Source of the DNA: an uncultured Alphaproteobacteria bacterium
GTDB taxonomy: Bacteria; Pseudomonadota; Alphaproteobacteria; CAAHEQ01; UBA3637
DNA length: 64,000 nucleotides
Direction: 5' to 3'
NCBI GenBank assembly: GCA_944392785.1
Contig: CALXXW010000013.1
Coordinates: 62,001 to 126,000, forward strand
Of this stretch, positions 46,032 to 57,008 are shown in pieces. Each line of letters opens with the position of its first letter. Position 1 is the stretch's first letter. The translations under genes and the position numbers were made by a program. The notes under the pieces were generated by a model. The model worked only from the letters and a program-made list of their open reading frames with translations, did not search any database and had not been told where the DNA came from.

Positions 46032-47399
46032 TTAAAAGAATGAAAACCCGACAGAGAACAGTCCCTCAACCTCTGAGGCATGTCCACGATCTGCAAAAAT
46101 GAAAACGATATCTTTTTCTTGCACAATTAGATCTTTATTAGGCAACATAAATAAATCACCCCGCAAAACACCGGCTATTAAAACGCCTTTCGGAACAGAA
46201 ATTTTACCCAAAGCCATCTTTGTAATTTTAGAAGTAGCCAATGCTTCCATCTCCAAAATCTCACCAATACCTGATTGAATAAAATAATCATTTTTAACAC
46301 GCCCTTTCCGCAAATACTGCAAAATAGAAGAGACAATAATAGCATTCGGGTTTACCGTTGCATCAATACCCAATCCCGACAATAAATTATCATATAGCGG
46401 ATTATGTAGCAAAGCACATGTACGTTCTATACCGCTTCGTTTAGACATTAAAGATAACAAGATATTGCTTTCATCTGTCTCTGTCATGGCGATACCCATT
46501 TGATAGTTTTTCAGGTTCAGCTCATCCACCAACGTGTCATCCAAAGCATCTCCGTTAATCACCAAGGCAGAGGAAAGTTTTTCCGCCAAAAAGCGGGCCC
46601 GTTCTTCATGACGCTCAATAACGGTTATATCATGAGAGGTTGAATCTTCTTCCAACAATTTAGCCAACTGAAAACCAATCCTGCCCCCTCCGTAAATAAC
46701 AATATATCTGGGAGAGGAAACCTGATATCCGAATATATCCAGCGCTTGTGTCAAATGCGCAGCATCAACGATAAAATATACCTCATCTCCCGATTTGATG
46801 GTGACCTCTGACAGAGGAATCGTTTGGAAGCGGCGCTTTACAGCGACAACCATCAAGGATAAATCAGCCGTCATGGATCGAATATCGGCGACTGTTTTTC
46901 CCGCTAAAGGGGACGTCTTTTTACATTTTAATCCGACAAAACGTACCAATCCGCCGCCCATACTGACGACATCCAAAGCTCCGGCTATGGGCAATCGTTC
47001 CACAATACGATTAGCTGTTTCTACTTCCGGAGACAGCACGCCGTCAATAGCTAATGACTGTAAAAAAGATTTATACTTTCCTGACATATACTCGGAGGAA
47101 GCAATACGTGCAATCCGTTGCGGGATATTAAAAATGGTTTTTGCCAACCCGCAAGAGACAATATTCGTTTCATCATTTCCTGTCACGGCTAAAAAAACAT
47201 CAGCGTGTTCTGCCCCGGCCCGCTCTAATGTCGAAGGCAAAGCCGATGACCCCTCAATCAGCTGGATATCCAATTGTTCTGCAACGGCCTTTAGTTTTTC
47301 TCCTTCGCGGTCAATCATGATAATTTCATTATTTTCAGCACGCAAATACCGCGCCAAAGAAATACCCACTTCACCACCGCCAGCAATAATAATTTTCAT
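46032..47399 (-). CDS. trkA: Trk potassium uptake regulator TrkA
   Basis: A cytoplasmic NAD-binding regulator of Trk potassium channels with two RCK-N/RCK-C halves. The Rossmann motifs are GGGEVGISLARYL at residue 7 and YGGGRIGFQLAKLL near 235. The length of 455 matches the double form. No trkH or trkG channel gene is nearby. It overlaps dus by 4 bp (ATGA). Confidence 0.94.
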   Translation of the reverse strand: MKIIIAGGGEVGISLARYLRAENNEIIMIDREGEKLKAVAEQLDIQLIEGSSALPSTLERAGAEHADVFLAVTGNDETNIVSCGLAKTIFNIPQRIARIASSEYMSGKYKSFLQSLAIDGVLSPEVETANRIVERLPIAGALDVVSMGGGLVRFVGLKCKKTSPLAGKTVADIRSMTADLSLMVVAVKRRFQTIPLSEVTIKSGDEVYFIVDAAHLTQALDIFGYQVSSPRYIVIYGGGRIGFQLAKLLEEDSTSHDITVIERHEERARFLAEKLSSALVINGDALDDTLVDELNLKNYQMGIAMTETDESNILLSLMSKRSGIERTCALLHNPLYDNLLSGLGIDATVNPNAIIVSSILQYLRKGRVKNDYFIQSGIGEILEMEALATSKITKMALGKISVPKGVLIAGVLRGDLFMLPNKDLIVQEKDIVFIFADRGHASEVEGLFSVGFSFF

Positions 47400-48319
47400 A
47401 TATTCTCCTTAAAAAACGACTTGATTTTTCTTTGAACGGATATCATTTCCGTATCAGCATACACGCTTTGACAAAATTCTGCAACTCCTTTTTGTCCGCG
47501 AGCATACCAAGCAATATGCTTCCGTGCAATAAATAATCCCTTTCTGCCGTAATAACTTAATAACAGATCTAAATGTTGCAACACCAAATCAACCTTAGAA
47601 AAAAGCGGGGTCGTCCCAGTTTCAATTTCCGTCAACATCCAAGGACGTCCCAAAGCGCCTCGCCCAACCATGACACCTTCGGCCTGTGACGAGGATAGAG
47701 CCTTCTTTGCCGAAAGATGATCGACAATATCTCCATTAACAATAACGGGTATAGAAACGGACTCTTTAACACGTTGCACAATCCCCCAATCTGCTTGACC
47801 GGCGTAGCCCTCTTCTTTCGTGCGGGCATGTATTTCCAAACGCGAGGCTCCGGCTGATTCCAGCGTTTTGGCAAAATCAACAATGGATATATGCTCATTA
47901 TCCCATCCCAGTCGCGTTTTGACAGACACCGGAACAGACACCCGAGAAGAAATCGCTTCTGTCAACTCCGCTGCCAAAAGCGGATTCCTCATCAAAGCGG
48001 CTCCGCTTCCGTTGGTAATCAATTTTTTCACGGGACAACCCATGTTGATATCCACACCTATCGCTCCGTTATCCACAGCAGCTTGAGCGGCTTCAATCAA
48101 AGCCTCCTTATTCACACCGACCAGTTGAACGACAATATTTTTTTCATCTTGAATAGACATCATTTTACGAGTTGTCGGATGATTTCGATGAAAACTTTCC
48201 ACACCCATCATTTCGGTAAAAAGCACTTGATTTCCAAATAACCGCACCATATGTCGAAACGGCTTATCCGTGACACCGGCCATCGGCGCTAATAAAACCG
48301 GCTTAGGAAGGTGTGGCAT
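47396..48319 (-). CDS. dusB: tRNA-dihydrouridine synthase (DusB-like)
   Basis: An FMN enzyme that reduces uridines in tRNA. The flavin-binding N-terminus LAPMAGVTDKPFRHM, the catalytic cysteine in NMGCPVKKLITNGSGAALM and the ARTKEEGYAG motif are typical. The 307-residue length and LLAPMAGVTD start favour DusB over DusA, but the subgroup is not certain. It overlaps the Sel1 gene by 17 bp. Confidence 0.85.
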   Translation of the reverse strand: MPHLPKPVLLAPMAGVTDKPFRHMVRLFGNQVLFTEMMGVESFHRNHPTTRKMMSIQDEKNIVVQLVGVNKEALIEAAQAAVDNGAIGVDINMGCPVKKLITNGSGAALMRNPLLAAELTEAISSRVSVPVSVKTRLGWDNEHISIVDFAKTLESAGASRLEIHARTKEEGYAGQADWGIVQRVKESVSIPVIVNGDIVDHLSAKKALSSSQAEGVMVGRGALGRPWMLTEIETGTTPLFSKVDLVLQHLDLLLSYYGRKGLFIARKHIAWYARGQKGVAEFCQSVYADTEMISVQRKIKSFFKENI

Positions 48320-48893
48320 CTGACCCCCCTTTTATTTTAGATTTCAGACGTACTAAATCTCCCGACACAGCCTCTAAATCCTTAGCCTTTGGGAACAGAA
48401 TGCGCATCGCACGAGCCATCCAATCATAACTTTTTTGATACTCTTGACGCGCCTCATATAGCGCAGAAACTTTCAATTGAGCCGGCACATAATTATTCTG
48501 AGCCGCATACTCATACCAAAACAAGGCTTGATCCGGATCTGCCTCTCCCCAAGCGCTGTCCTGAGCATAAATAGCTCCCAAGCGCATAGCTGCCTCATCA
48601 TGGTGATTTTGAGCCGCCAACTTATAGTAGCGCAGTGCTTGTTCCAAGTTCACGGCTATTCCTTGACCCTTTTCATAAGCCCGAGCGACAACGAACTGAC
48701 TTTTAGGATCCCCATATTCTGCCAACTTGAAATACCACATCATATTCCAGTATGCCGCATCTTCATCGGAACCCTTTTCTTCCAGGGGTAAATTCCGCAT
48801 AAACGGCATATCCGGTGTCGAAGAAATTTGAGCCCGCCCCTGAAACGCAAAAATAACACACAGGCTGATAAAAATAACTTTTTTTTTCAACAT
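48303..48893 (-). CDS. Exported Sel1-repeat protein
   Basis: A signal peptide (about 1-21, MLKKKVIFISLCVIFAFQ) is followed by Sel1/TPR-like repeats: SQFVVARAYEKGQGIAVNLEQALRYYKLAA near residue 62 and a second unit ending ALFWYEYAAQNN near 129. It would be a periplasmic protein-binding scaffold; partners are unknown. No ribosome site is visible, and a TATATC -10-like box lies only 6-8 nt before the ATG, so the mRNA may be leaderless. It is divergent from trmFO. Confidence 0.8.
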   Translation of the reverse strand: MLKKKVIFISLCVIFAFQGRAQISSTPDMPFMRNLPLEEKGSDEDAAYWNMMWYFKLAEYGDPKSQFVVARAYEKGQGIAVNLEQALRYYKLAAQNHHDEAAMRLGAIYAQDSAWGEADPDQALFWYEYAAQNNYVPAQLKVSALYEARQEYQKSYDWMARAMRILFPKAKDLEAVSGDLVRLKSKIKGGSDATPS

Positions 48894-48936
48894 AAATATG
48901 ATATAGCATGTTTCATAAAAAAAAGGAAGTGTAAAT

Positions 48937-50277
48937 ATGAAGAAAGTGACAATTATTGGGGCTGGATTGGCCGGAAGTGAAGCTGCTTATCAGCTTTTAA
49001 AACGCGGTTGGCATGTCCACTTAATCGAAATGCGTCCCATCAAATCAACACCGGCACATACAACGGACTTATTCGGCGAGCTGGTTTGTTCCAATTCGCT
49101 GCGTTCTGATGATGCCACAACAAACGCTGTCGGCTTAATGCATCAAGAAATGCGCGACTGTGATTCTTTAATTATGGCTTGTGCCGATGCAACATCCGTT
49201 CCTGCGGGAGGAGCTCTAGCCGTTAATCGACAAGATTTTTCGAAAATGATTACCTGCCGCCTTAAATCTTTTCCCAATCTTACCGTTGATATCAAGGAAA
49301 CGGATATACCGTTGGATACGACCGAACCTGTTATTGTGGCGAGCGGCCCTCTGTCCGCCGGTAAAATAGCCCAACAACTTCAAGATTTTTCCGGAACAGA
49401 AGCCCTTCATTTTTTCGATGCGATTGCCCCCATTGTTTACACAGACAGCGTGGATATGACGCAGGCTTGGTATCAGTCTCGTTATGATAAAGGGGATGGA
49501 ACCGATTATCTGAATTGTCCGCTATCAAAGGAAGAATACAACATATTTGTGGACGCTCTTTTATCGGGCGAAAAAGTTGCCTTTCACGACTGGGAAGAAA
49601 ATACACCTTACTTTGAAGGCTGCTTACCTGTTGAAGTGATGGCCGAACGAGGTCGTCAAACTCTCTTATTCGGTCCGATGAAACCGGTCGGGCTTTCAAA
49701 CCCACACGAGGAAGGGCGCCGTCCTTTTGCCGTTGTCCAACTCAGAAAAGAAAACAAAGCCGGAACATTGATGAATTTGGTTGGTTTTCAAACAAAATTG
49801 ACGTATCGTGCTCAAAAAGAAGTTTGGCGTCTTATTCCAGCCTTAAAATCAGCGGAATTTGCTCGTTTTGGTGGCATCCATCGCAATACCTTTGTTTGTG
49901 GTCCGAAAGTATTGGATAAGCGTCTCTCTTTAAAAGGGAAACCTCTTATTAAATTGGCGGGACAAATCACCGGCTGCGAAGGGTATATTGAAAGTGCTTC
50001 CATTGGACTTTTAGCTGGTCTTTTCACGGCATTGCCAAATTTGCCCCTGCCACCTCGAGAAACGGCTTTGGGCAGTATGCTGTCACATATTACGGAAGAA
50101 GCGAACGTGGATACCTTTCAACCCATGAATATCAACTTTGGTCTTTTCCCGGACATAAATAGCGTTGATGAACAAGGAAGAAAAATCAAGGGAGCAGATC
50201 GTAAGAAACGATATACGGAAAAAGCCCGAAAAGCCTTGGAAAGCTGGCTCCCGGCTATTTCCATGCCATCACTATAG
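48937..50277 (+). CDS. trmFO: Folate-dependent tRNA U54 methyltransferase TrmFO
   Basis: This FAD enzyme uses methylenetetrahydrofolate to make ribothymidine 54 in tRNA. The FAD site is IIGAGLAGSEAAYQL, followed by the family motif VHLIEMRPIKSTPAH and LVCSNSLRSDD. GCEGYIESASIGLLAG lies near the C-terminus. 446 residues is full length. GGAAG precedes the ATG. The 3' end overlaps the convergent TPR gene by 23 bp. Confidence 0.96.
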   Translation: MKKVTIIGAGLAGSEAAYQLLKRGWHVHLIEMRPIKSTPAHTTDLFGELVCSNSLRSDDATTNAVGLMHQEMRDCDSLIMACADATSVPAGGALAVNRQDFSKMITCRLKSFPNLTVDIKETDIPLDTTEPVIVASGPLSAGKIAQQLQDFSGTEALHFFDAIAPIVYTDSVDMTQAWYQSRYDKGDGTDYLNCPLSKEEYNIFVDALLSGEKVAFHDWEENTPYFEGCLPVEVMAERGRQTLLFGPMKPVGLSNPHEEGRRPFAVVQLRKENKAGTLMNLVGFQTKLTYRAQKEVWRLIPALKSAEFARFGGIHRNTFVCGPKVLDKRLSLKGKPLIKLAGQITGCEGYIESASIGLLAGLFTALPNLPLPPRETALGSMLSHITEEANVDTFQPMNINFGLFPDINSVDEQGRKIKGADRKKRYTEKARKALESWLPAISMPSL

Positions 50278-51412
50278 CCTTTGTTTTGGCTGCGATTTTA
50301 GATTGAGGAAAACTGGCAACCCATCCTTTGGCATAATTTTGCGCCAATTGACGTGTCTTCTTATCCTTTACGGCTTGTTTCAAGCACTTGGCGATACGGG
50401 CATCCATGCCTCTGATTTTACCGCCCAGGGACAAGATATTAAAATATATACCCAAAGCCTCTATAACTTCTCCAATCTGCTCTAAAATCAAGGCTAAATT
50501 ATACAGAACATCAACCTGATGCGGATACTTCATTAAAATAACGCGATAATGCTCCAGCGCTTCCGTTAAACGCCCCTGCTTCACCAATAAGGCGGCTAGA
50601 TTTTGATAGGCATCTAAAAGCGTATTGTCTTGCTGCAAAGCACGCTTATAATACTCCTCGGCCCAAGTGGTATGGCCTTGCTTGGCGTAGATATTAGCCT
50701 CATTCATCATTGCAACAGCATTATAGGGGTTCATCTCGCGTGCTTGTTGATAAGCCGCCAAGGCATCCTCTAAACGCCCCATTGATTCCAAAACAACACC
50801 TTTTTGAATCCAATAAATATCCAGATTATCCCGCTCCAAAGCCTGTGTAATTTCTGTCAGAGCCCGTTCATATTTTTTTTCGCTCGCATCAATAAGAGAC
50901 AACTGGTAAAATGTATTTCCCACAAGAGGAGCCTGTTCTAACAAGGCTTTTGCCTCTTTTAACTTGCCTTCCTGTCTGGCCAAAGTCGCCAAACCTAAAA
51001 CAGCCTCTGAAACACCGGCATTTTTTGCCTGTAAAAACAACTCTCTGGCTTTCTCCTTTTGTTCCATAGCCATGTAGATATAGGCGCTCTGCAACGTTGC
51101 TTCGGGAATGTTTGTGTGACGTTCATAAATGTCTAATGCCTCTTGATACCTTTGAGAAGTTGTCAACACACCTGCCAACGCCATGTGATATCTAAGAATA
51201 TCTGGATATAGCTTAACAGCCTGATAAAGCAGTTCTTCTGCGGGAGACAAGGCCCCTGCTCGATAAGCAATCAATCCCAACAAAAACAAAGCGTCTCCAT
51301 GTTGAGGCGAGAAGCTCAAGACATCTCGCGCCAATGTTTCCGCTGTATTCATATCGCCTTTATTATAAGCAGAAAAAGCCTGATCCAATAGCATATCCCT
51401 TTGATCATTCAT
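50255..51412 (-). CDS. TPR-repeat protein
   Basis: About nine tetratricopeptide repeats span the whole 385-residue protein (for example AFSAYNKGDMNTAETLARDVL, AYQNLAALLVKQGRLTEALEHY, ALILEQIGEVIEALGIY). There is no signal peptide or other domain. It overlaps rodA by 8 bp and so belongs to the cell-shape operon. It could be an adaptor for elongation proteins, which is inference. Confidence 0.85.
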   Translation of the reverse strand: MNDQRDMLLDQAFSAYNKGDMNTAETLARDVLSFSPQHGDALFLLGLIAYRAGALSPAEELLYQAVKLYPDILRYHMALAGVLTTSQRYQEALDIYERHTNIPEATLQSAYIYMAMEQKEKARELFLQAKNAGVSEAVLGLATLARQEGKLKEAKALLEQAPLVGNTFYQLSLIDASEKKYERALTEITQALERDNLDIYWIQKGVVLESMGRLEDALAAYQQAREMNPYNAVAMMNEANIYAKQGHTTWAEEYYKRALQQDNTLLDAYQNLAALLVKQGRLTEALEHYRVILMKYPHQVDVLYNLALILEQIGEVIEALGIYFNILSLGGKIRGMDARIAKCLKQAVKDKKTRQLAQNYAKGWVASFPQSKIAAKTKAIVMAWK

Positions 51413-52571
51413 CGTCTATAGACCCCCTCCGTCCAATGACCATTTCTTGATTGATATGCACACACTCTATCAGCCCAAAAGAAATGCACAATGTCATCAT
51501 GGCTGTCCCTCCATAAGACATGAGCGGTAAAGGTATACCGACAACCGGCATTAACCCCATAACCATTGACATGTTCATAAAAACATACAATGAAAAATTG
51601 ATGGTCAAGCCCATTGCTAATAATTTACCAAAAAAATTATTGCATTTCAGAGCAATCACAAACCCGTATGCAATAATAACAGCATACAAAAAGAATAAAG
51701 CAAAAGCTCCGAAAAGACCAAATTCTTCGGCTAAGACGGTAAAAATAAAATCCGTTTGTTTTTCGGGAATAAAATTCAACCGACTTTGCGTTCCCTGCAT
51801 GAATCCTTTACCCCATAAACCGCCCGATCCCAGGGTAATTTTAGATTGAGCAATGTGATAACCGGCACCCAAAGGATCACTTTCAGGATTTAAAAACGTT
51901 AACACGCGCCGCTGTTGATACGTATGCAAACAAGACCAAATAATAGGCAGTGAAATGAGCGTCAATATAAACGCAGTACAAAATTTCCAGATCTGAACAC
52001 CAACCAAAAAGAACAAGGCTCCTCCAGCAAACACAAGCATTAATGCCGTACCAAGATCCGGTTGTTCCAAGATAAAAGCCACGGGAATAATGATCATCAA
52101 AGCCGGCGGAATCATGAAACGCCACGATCGTATTTCCTCCAAACTGGCTCCGTGAAAATAACGCGCAAGCGCCAAAACCAGAGCTATTTTCATAATTTCA
52201 GAGGGTTGCAGATGAAAAAGACCTAAGTCCAACCAACGTTGGGCTCCCATGCCGACGTGTCCCACAATTGAGACCGCTATCAATAACAGCAAAGCAATAC
52301 CATAAACAACATAAGCATATTTCATCCATAACCGTAAATTGGTCAGAGCAATCAGATATAAAAAAATCAGGCTTACAAAAAAGCGCACCAACTGCTTACT
52401 GGCCCAGGGATCGAAATTACCCTGAGCAACCGAATACAAAATACCGATTCCCATAAACACAACCAATGTGATAAAGAAAAGATAACCATAATTAAAACGC
52501 TTTATTTTTTCCAAAAGCGGTAAATTGTAATCCCTTAAATAACAGTTGCGGTCTTTAAAAAAGCTCATCAT
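51405..52571 (-). CDS. rodA: Peptidoglycan glycosyltransferase RodA
   Basis: A SEDS-family polymerase with about ten membrane helices. Family motifs are WASKQLVRFFVS, GAQRWLDLGLFHLQPSE, DLGTALML, and IPEKQTDFIFTVLAEEFGLFG. PVVGIPLPLMSYGGTAMM near the C-terminus is the RodA/FtsW signature. Its partner PBP2 (mrdA) is directly upstream, sharing one base. Full length at 388 residues. Confidence 0.95.
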   Translation of the reverse strand: MMSFFKDRNCYLRDYNLPLLEKIKRFNYGYLFFITLVVFMGIGILYSVAQGNFDPWASKQLVRFFVSLIFLYLIALTNLRLWMKYAYVVYGIALLLLIAVSIVGHVGMGAQRWLDLGLFHLQPSEIMKIALVLALARYFHGASLEEIRSWRFMIPPALMIIIPVAFILEQPDLGTALMLVFAGGALFFLVGVQIWKFCTAFILTLISLPIIWSCLHTYQQRRVLTFLNPESDPLGAGYHIAQSKITLGSGGLWGKGFMQGTQSRLNFIPEKQTDFIFTVLAEEFGLFGAFALFFLYAVIIAYGFVIALKCNNFFGKLLAMGLTINFSLYVFMNMSMVMGLMPVVGIPLPLMSYGGTAMMTLCISFGLIECVHINQEMVIGRRGSIDDE

Positions 52572-54403
52572 TAACGTATCTCCCTTGGGTATAACTCCAA
52601 CGTTTTTTTCATGATTTTTGATGCCAGAGGAGCTGCCACCTGAGCACCGCCGCCACCATGCTCCACTAAAACGACGATTGCAAAACGCGGTTGATCAACG
52701 GGTGCATACGCAACAAATATAGCATGATCTCTGTATTCTTCGGGCAATTCATCTTGAGATTTAATGCCCTCTTGGCGCTCTTTTAACGAAATTCGCCGTA
52801 CCTGAGTTGTTGCCGTCTTTCCGGCCATTTTCTGACCATCCACATCAAACGCTGATGCATGGCCGGTACCTTGTTGTTTATTGACAACACGATTCATACC
52901 GGACTGGAGTATCCGAATATATTCTTCTTTAAAAAGACGTTCTTTGGGCTCCCGAGACTTTTCAGCGTCTGTTTCATAGATGAGAAAAGGACGTACTTGA
53001 TACCCTCCATTTGCGATTTCAGCCGTTGCTTTAACTAATTGCATCGGCGTTGCATTTAAAAAGCCCTGCCCGATACTCAGATTCAACGTATCTCCCATTC
53101 TCCAAGCATCGTTATAGCGCTCCTCTTTCCATGCTGGAGAAGGAACAAGTCCCGAACGTTCCCCCTTAATATCCTGTTGTGTCGGAGCTCCAAAGCCCAA
53201 TTTGCGAGCAGTAGCCAATATCTGCTGTGAACCTATTTTTTGAGACACCTCATAAAAATAGACGTCACACGAGTGCATTAAAGCATTCTCGAGTGTCTCT
53301 TCCCCATGTCCATTCCTTTTCCAACAGTGAAAAATTTGATTTCCCAACTTGGTTTTACCTTGACAATCAACGGTGGTATTTCGCTTAATATCTCCTTTCT
53401 CTAAGCCGGCCAAAGCCACTACCAATTTAAAGATGGAGCCCGGAGAATAACTGCCGGATAGCGCCTTATTCTGTAGCGGCAATCGTTTATTGGTTATCAG
53501 TTGACGCCACTCTTTAGCCGGTATCGGATATGCGAATAAATTCGGATCAAATGTCGGCGCCGAAACAAGGCCTAAAATTTCTCCTGTCTTAACATCCAAA
53601 ACAACACTGGAAGCAGCATATGCCCTCAATACTTCCGTCATATATTTTTGAAGCTCAACATCTATAGTTAAATAAATATCCTCTCCCGGAACCGCCGGTA
53701 TATCTTCTAGGATACGGACCGAGCGACCTTGAGCATTTATTTCCGTTTTCCGCGTACCGGGAATACCTCTTAAGCGTTCTTCTTGACTGCCCTCAATCCC
53801 GGTTCGTCCGATACGATACCCCGGCAAATCGATAAAGGGATTATTGGGATCTGAGCGAACATCGTTTTCATTCAGCAGAGAAACGTATCCCACCACATGT
53901 GCTGTGGCTTTACCTTCCGGATAAAAACGCACCATGCCTTCCTCGGTTTGGATACCGACAAGGTCCGGTGCGTTCAGCTGTAGACGAGCTATTTCTTCAT
54001 ACGATAAATTATCTTTTAAGCGAATAGGCATAAAAGCACGTTTCCACGAAATCTCTTTTTCAATCCGTTTTATTTCGTCTTCATCTAGCGGAATAAGCTT
54101 TAAAAAATTGGCCAGCGTTTGACGATAATCCGGAGCGTCCTCCTTAATCAAAACGGCCTGAAATGTTTTTTTATTAACCGCTAATTTAACACCATTTCTA
54201 TCATAAATGAAGCCTCTGCTCGGATGCGTTTGGCGCACGGAGATTCGATTTTTATCGGCCAAAAAACGATATTTTTCTCCTTCCAGAATCTGAAGATAGA
54301 AAATACGAGACAACAAAATCAGCCCCATCATAACAAAAATACCCGCCAACGCCCAAATGCGCACGGTCATGACTCGTCCTTTTTCATATCCCCACACACT
54401 CAT
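52571..54403 (-). CDS. mrdA: Penicillin-binding protein 2 with KTA in place of KTG
   Basis: The transpeptidase partner of RodA. One membrane helix (about 15-38), a pedestal domain and a transpeptidase domain are present. The catalytic serine is S323 (SIFK), the second motif is S378-C-D, and the third reads K529-T-A, where most PBPs have KTG or KSG. Length (610) is typical. It overlaps mreD by 4 bp. Confidence 0.95.
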   Translation of the reverse strand: MSVWGYEKGRVMTVRIWALAGIFVMMGLILLSRIFYLQILEGEKYRFLADKNRISVRQTHPSRGFIYDRNGVKLAVNKKTFQAVLIKEDAPDYRQTLANFLKLIPLDEDEIKRIEKEISWKRAFMPIRLKDNLSYEEIARLQLNAPDLVGIQTEEGMVRFYPEGKATAHVVGYVSLLNENDVRSDPNNPFIDLPGYRIGRTGIEGSQEERLRGIPGTRKTEINAQGRSVRILEDIPAVPGEDIYLTIDVELQKYMTEVLRAYAASSVVLDVKTGEILGLVSAPTFDPNLFAYPIPAKEWRQLITNKRLPLQNKALSGSYSPGSIFKLVVALAGLEKGDIKRNTTVDCQGKTKLGNQIFHCWKRNGHGEETLENALMHSCDVYFYEVSQKIGSQQILATARKLGFGAPTQQDIKGERSGLVPSPAWKEERYNDAWRMGDTLNLSIGQGFLNATPMQLVKATAEIANGGYQVRPFLIYETDAEKSREPKERLFKEEYIRILQSGMNRVVNKQQGTGHASAFDVDGQKMAGKTATTQVRRISLKERQEGIKSQDELPEEYRDHAIFVAYAPVDQPRFAIVVLVEHGGGGAQVAAPLASKIMKKTLELYPREIR

Positions 54404-54897
54404 CCCAAGCCAACACTTTCATCCAAGCGCGAAGCCATCTTCATCAAAAGTGGGTACGCCATCAAAACAAGCACATAACGCATGACAAAACCATCATATA
54501 AAAACGGCATTTGAGTTAATAAACTAAAAACAGCTGCGCTTATGACATCCAAAGCAAATGTGAGTCCCGCAAAAACCAACCAAAGTCGCTGATAACTAAA
54601 CGTCATTAACAAACGACTTTTCAGATTGGCTACAAAGAAAAAAAGAACGAGAAAAAATGAACAAAAGCCAAAAGGAGCTTGCGTTAACAAATCAGCATAA
54701 ATACCTAATAAAAACACACAAATAACATTTAAAAGCATCGGACGATAAACGGCATAAAAAAATATGACCGGCAAGACAAAAGGTATCGGGATTCTATCAT
54801 ATGCAATCCATGACACCGGAGCCGTCCCCAGCGTGATTAGAAGAGCCGCAAATAGGAAAGGACAACAAATAACGAACGAACGCCATGAAAAATTCAT
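54400..54897 (-). CDS. mreD: Rod shape-determining protein MreD
   Basis: A small protein with about five membrane helices (for example FLFAALLITLGTAP, IPFVLPVIFFYAVY, LLNVICVFLLGIYADLLTQAPFG). The frame opens at 54921, but ATG at 54897 overlaps the mreC stop as ATGA, giving 165 residues. Position between mreC and mrdA is standard. Confidence 0.88.
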   Translation of the reverse strand: MNFSWRSFVICCPFLFAALLITLGTAPVSWIAYDRIPIPFVLPVIFFYAVYRPMLLNVICVFLLGIYADLLTQAPFGFCSFFLVLFFFVANLKSRLLMTFSYQRLWLVFAGLTFALDVISAAVFSLLTQMPFLYDGFVMRYVLVLMAYPLLMKMASRLDESVGLG

Positions 54898-55763
54898 GAA
54901 GAAGACTCCGCACATACGCATGGCTGATCCTGAAGAAGCTCATCATCCAAACCGAAATCAACTAATCGGATAAATATAGGCCATAATTGTGTTTCGAACG
55001 GCTTAACAATAATGTCTCTTCCTTCCAAACGAGCCACTGTTCCCACCCCTATTCCCGCGGGGTAAACTCCGGCCGTTCCGGCTGTCATCACAACATCTCC
55101 GACTTGAATTTCGGCATTCTCCGGTAGCGCAATCAGCTTTAACTCCGGCGAATTATCGCCGGCCAAAATACATTTAAAGCCTTTGTTTCCAACAGACACA
55201 GGTAGACGCGATAAATAATCTGTTATCAGCATCACACGAGACGTATTCCGCCCCACCGCTACAACACGCCCCAAAATTCCACGATCTGTCATGGCAACAG
55301 CGCCCTTTCGAACACCTTGAGCCGCTCCGGCATTCAAGATTAATGATTGAGAGAACACACCCCCGTTATCAGCCAACACTCGAGCCATAACCATTTTCGC
55401 TTGCGATGGTGGCTGATAATTCAATAGACGGTACAATTCTTGTTGCTCTGTTTCTAACTGCAATGCTTTTGTTTTCCAGAAAATCAATAACTTATTTTCC
55501 TCCCGCAAACGTTCATTTTCGTGATAGGTAGAAATGAAGCGCTCGGCTGTCCCCAAAGCTTCCTGTATCCAACTCAGCGGCAACGATACAATCTGAGCTA
55601 CGGGTGCCACGGTCATTGATACCTTATCGCGAGCAATAACAACGAAAGGATTCTGAGAAATCCCTAAAAAAATCATACCCAAAGAAATAACCAAAAACAA
55701 AAGCGGTGAAAAACGCTTGATCTGGGCTTTGATACGCCGCAACCGAAACAACTTATTTTCCAT
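54894..55763 (-). CDS. mreC: Rod shape-determining protein MreC
   Basis: An N-terminal membrane helix (about 20-38), a coiled coil (about 75-115) and a beta-rich periplasmic domain (ARVLADNGGVFSQSLILNAGAAQGVRKG; DRGILGRVV) define MreC, the scaffold that joins MreB to PBP2. 289 residues is normal. It follows mreB by 33 nt. Confidence 0.93.
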   Translation of the reverse strand: MENKLFRLRRIKAQIKRFSPLLFLVISLGMIFLGISQNPFVVIARDKVSMTVAPVAQIVSLPLSWIQEALGTAERFISTYHENERLREENKLLIFWKTKALQLETEQQELYRLLNYQPPSQAKMVMARVLADNGGVFSQSLILNAGAAQGVRKGAVAMTDRGILGRVVAVGRNTSRVMLITDYLSRLPVSVGNKGFKCILAGDNSPELKLIALPENAEIQVGDVVMTAGTAGVYPAGIGVGTVARLEGRDIIVKPFETQLWPIFIRLVDFGLDDELLQDQPCVCAESSS

Positions 55764-55796
55764 ACCGCTTCCTTAATTAATTGAAGAGCAACAGTG

Positions 55797-56894
<1,098 letters not shown>

Positions 56895-57008
56895 TTATTA
56901 TTACACCAAGCAATATAAAAAAACAATCTTTTTTTATCAAAAAAACGAAAAAAATCCGAGCACACCGTCGCACCTAAAAAAGGCCGGTCCGATAGAGCTT
57001 AAGAAAGC

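Noticed and set aside
46795-47412. 205-codon plus-strand frame inside trkA
   Set aside because: It is fully antisense to a strongly supported TrkA gene, lacks a ribosome site and has unlikely Ser/Thr/Ile-rich composition.
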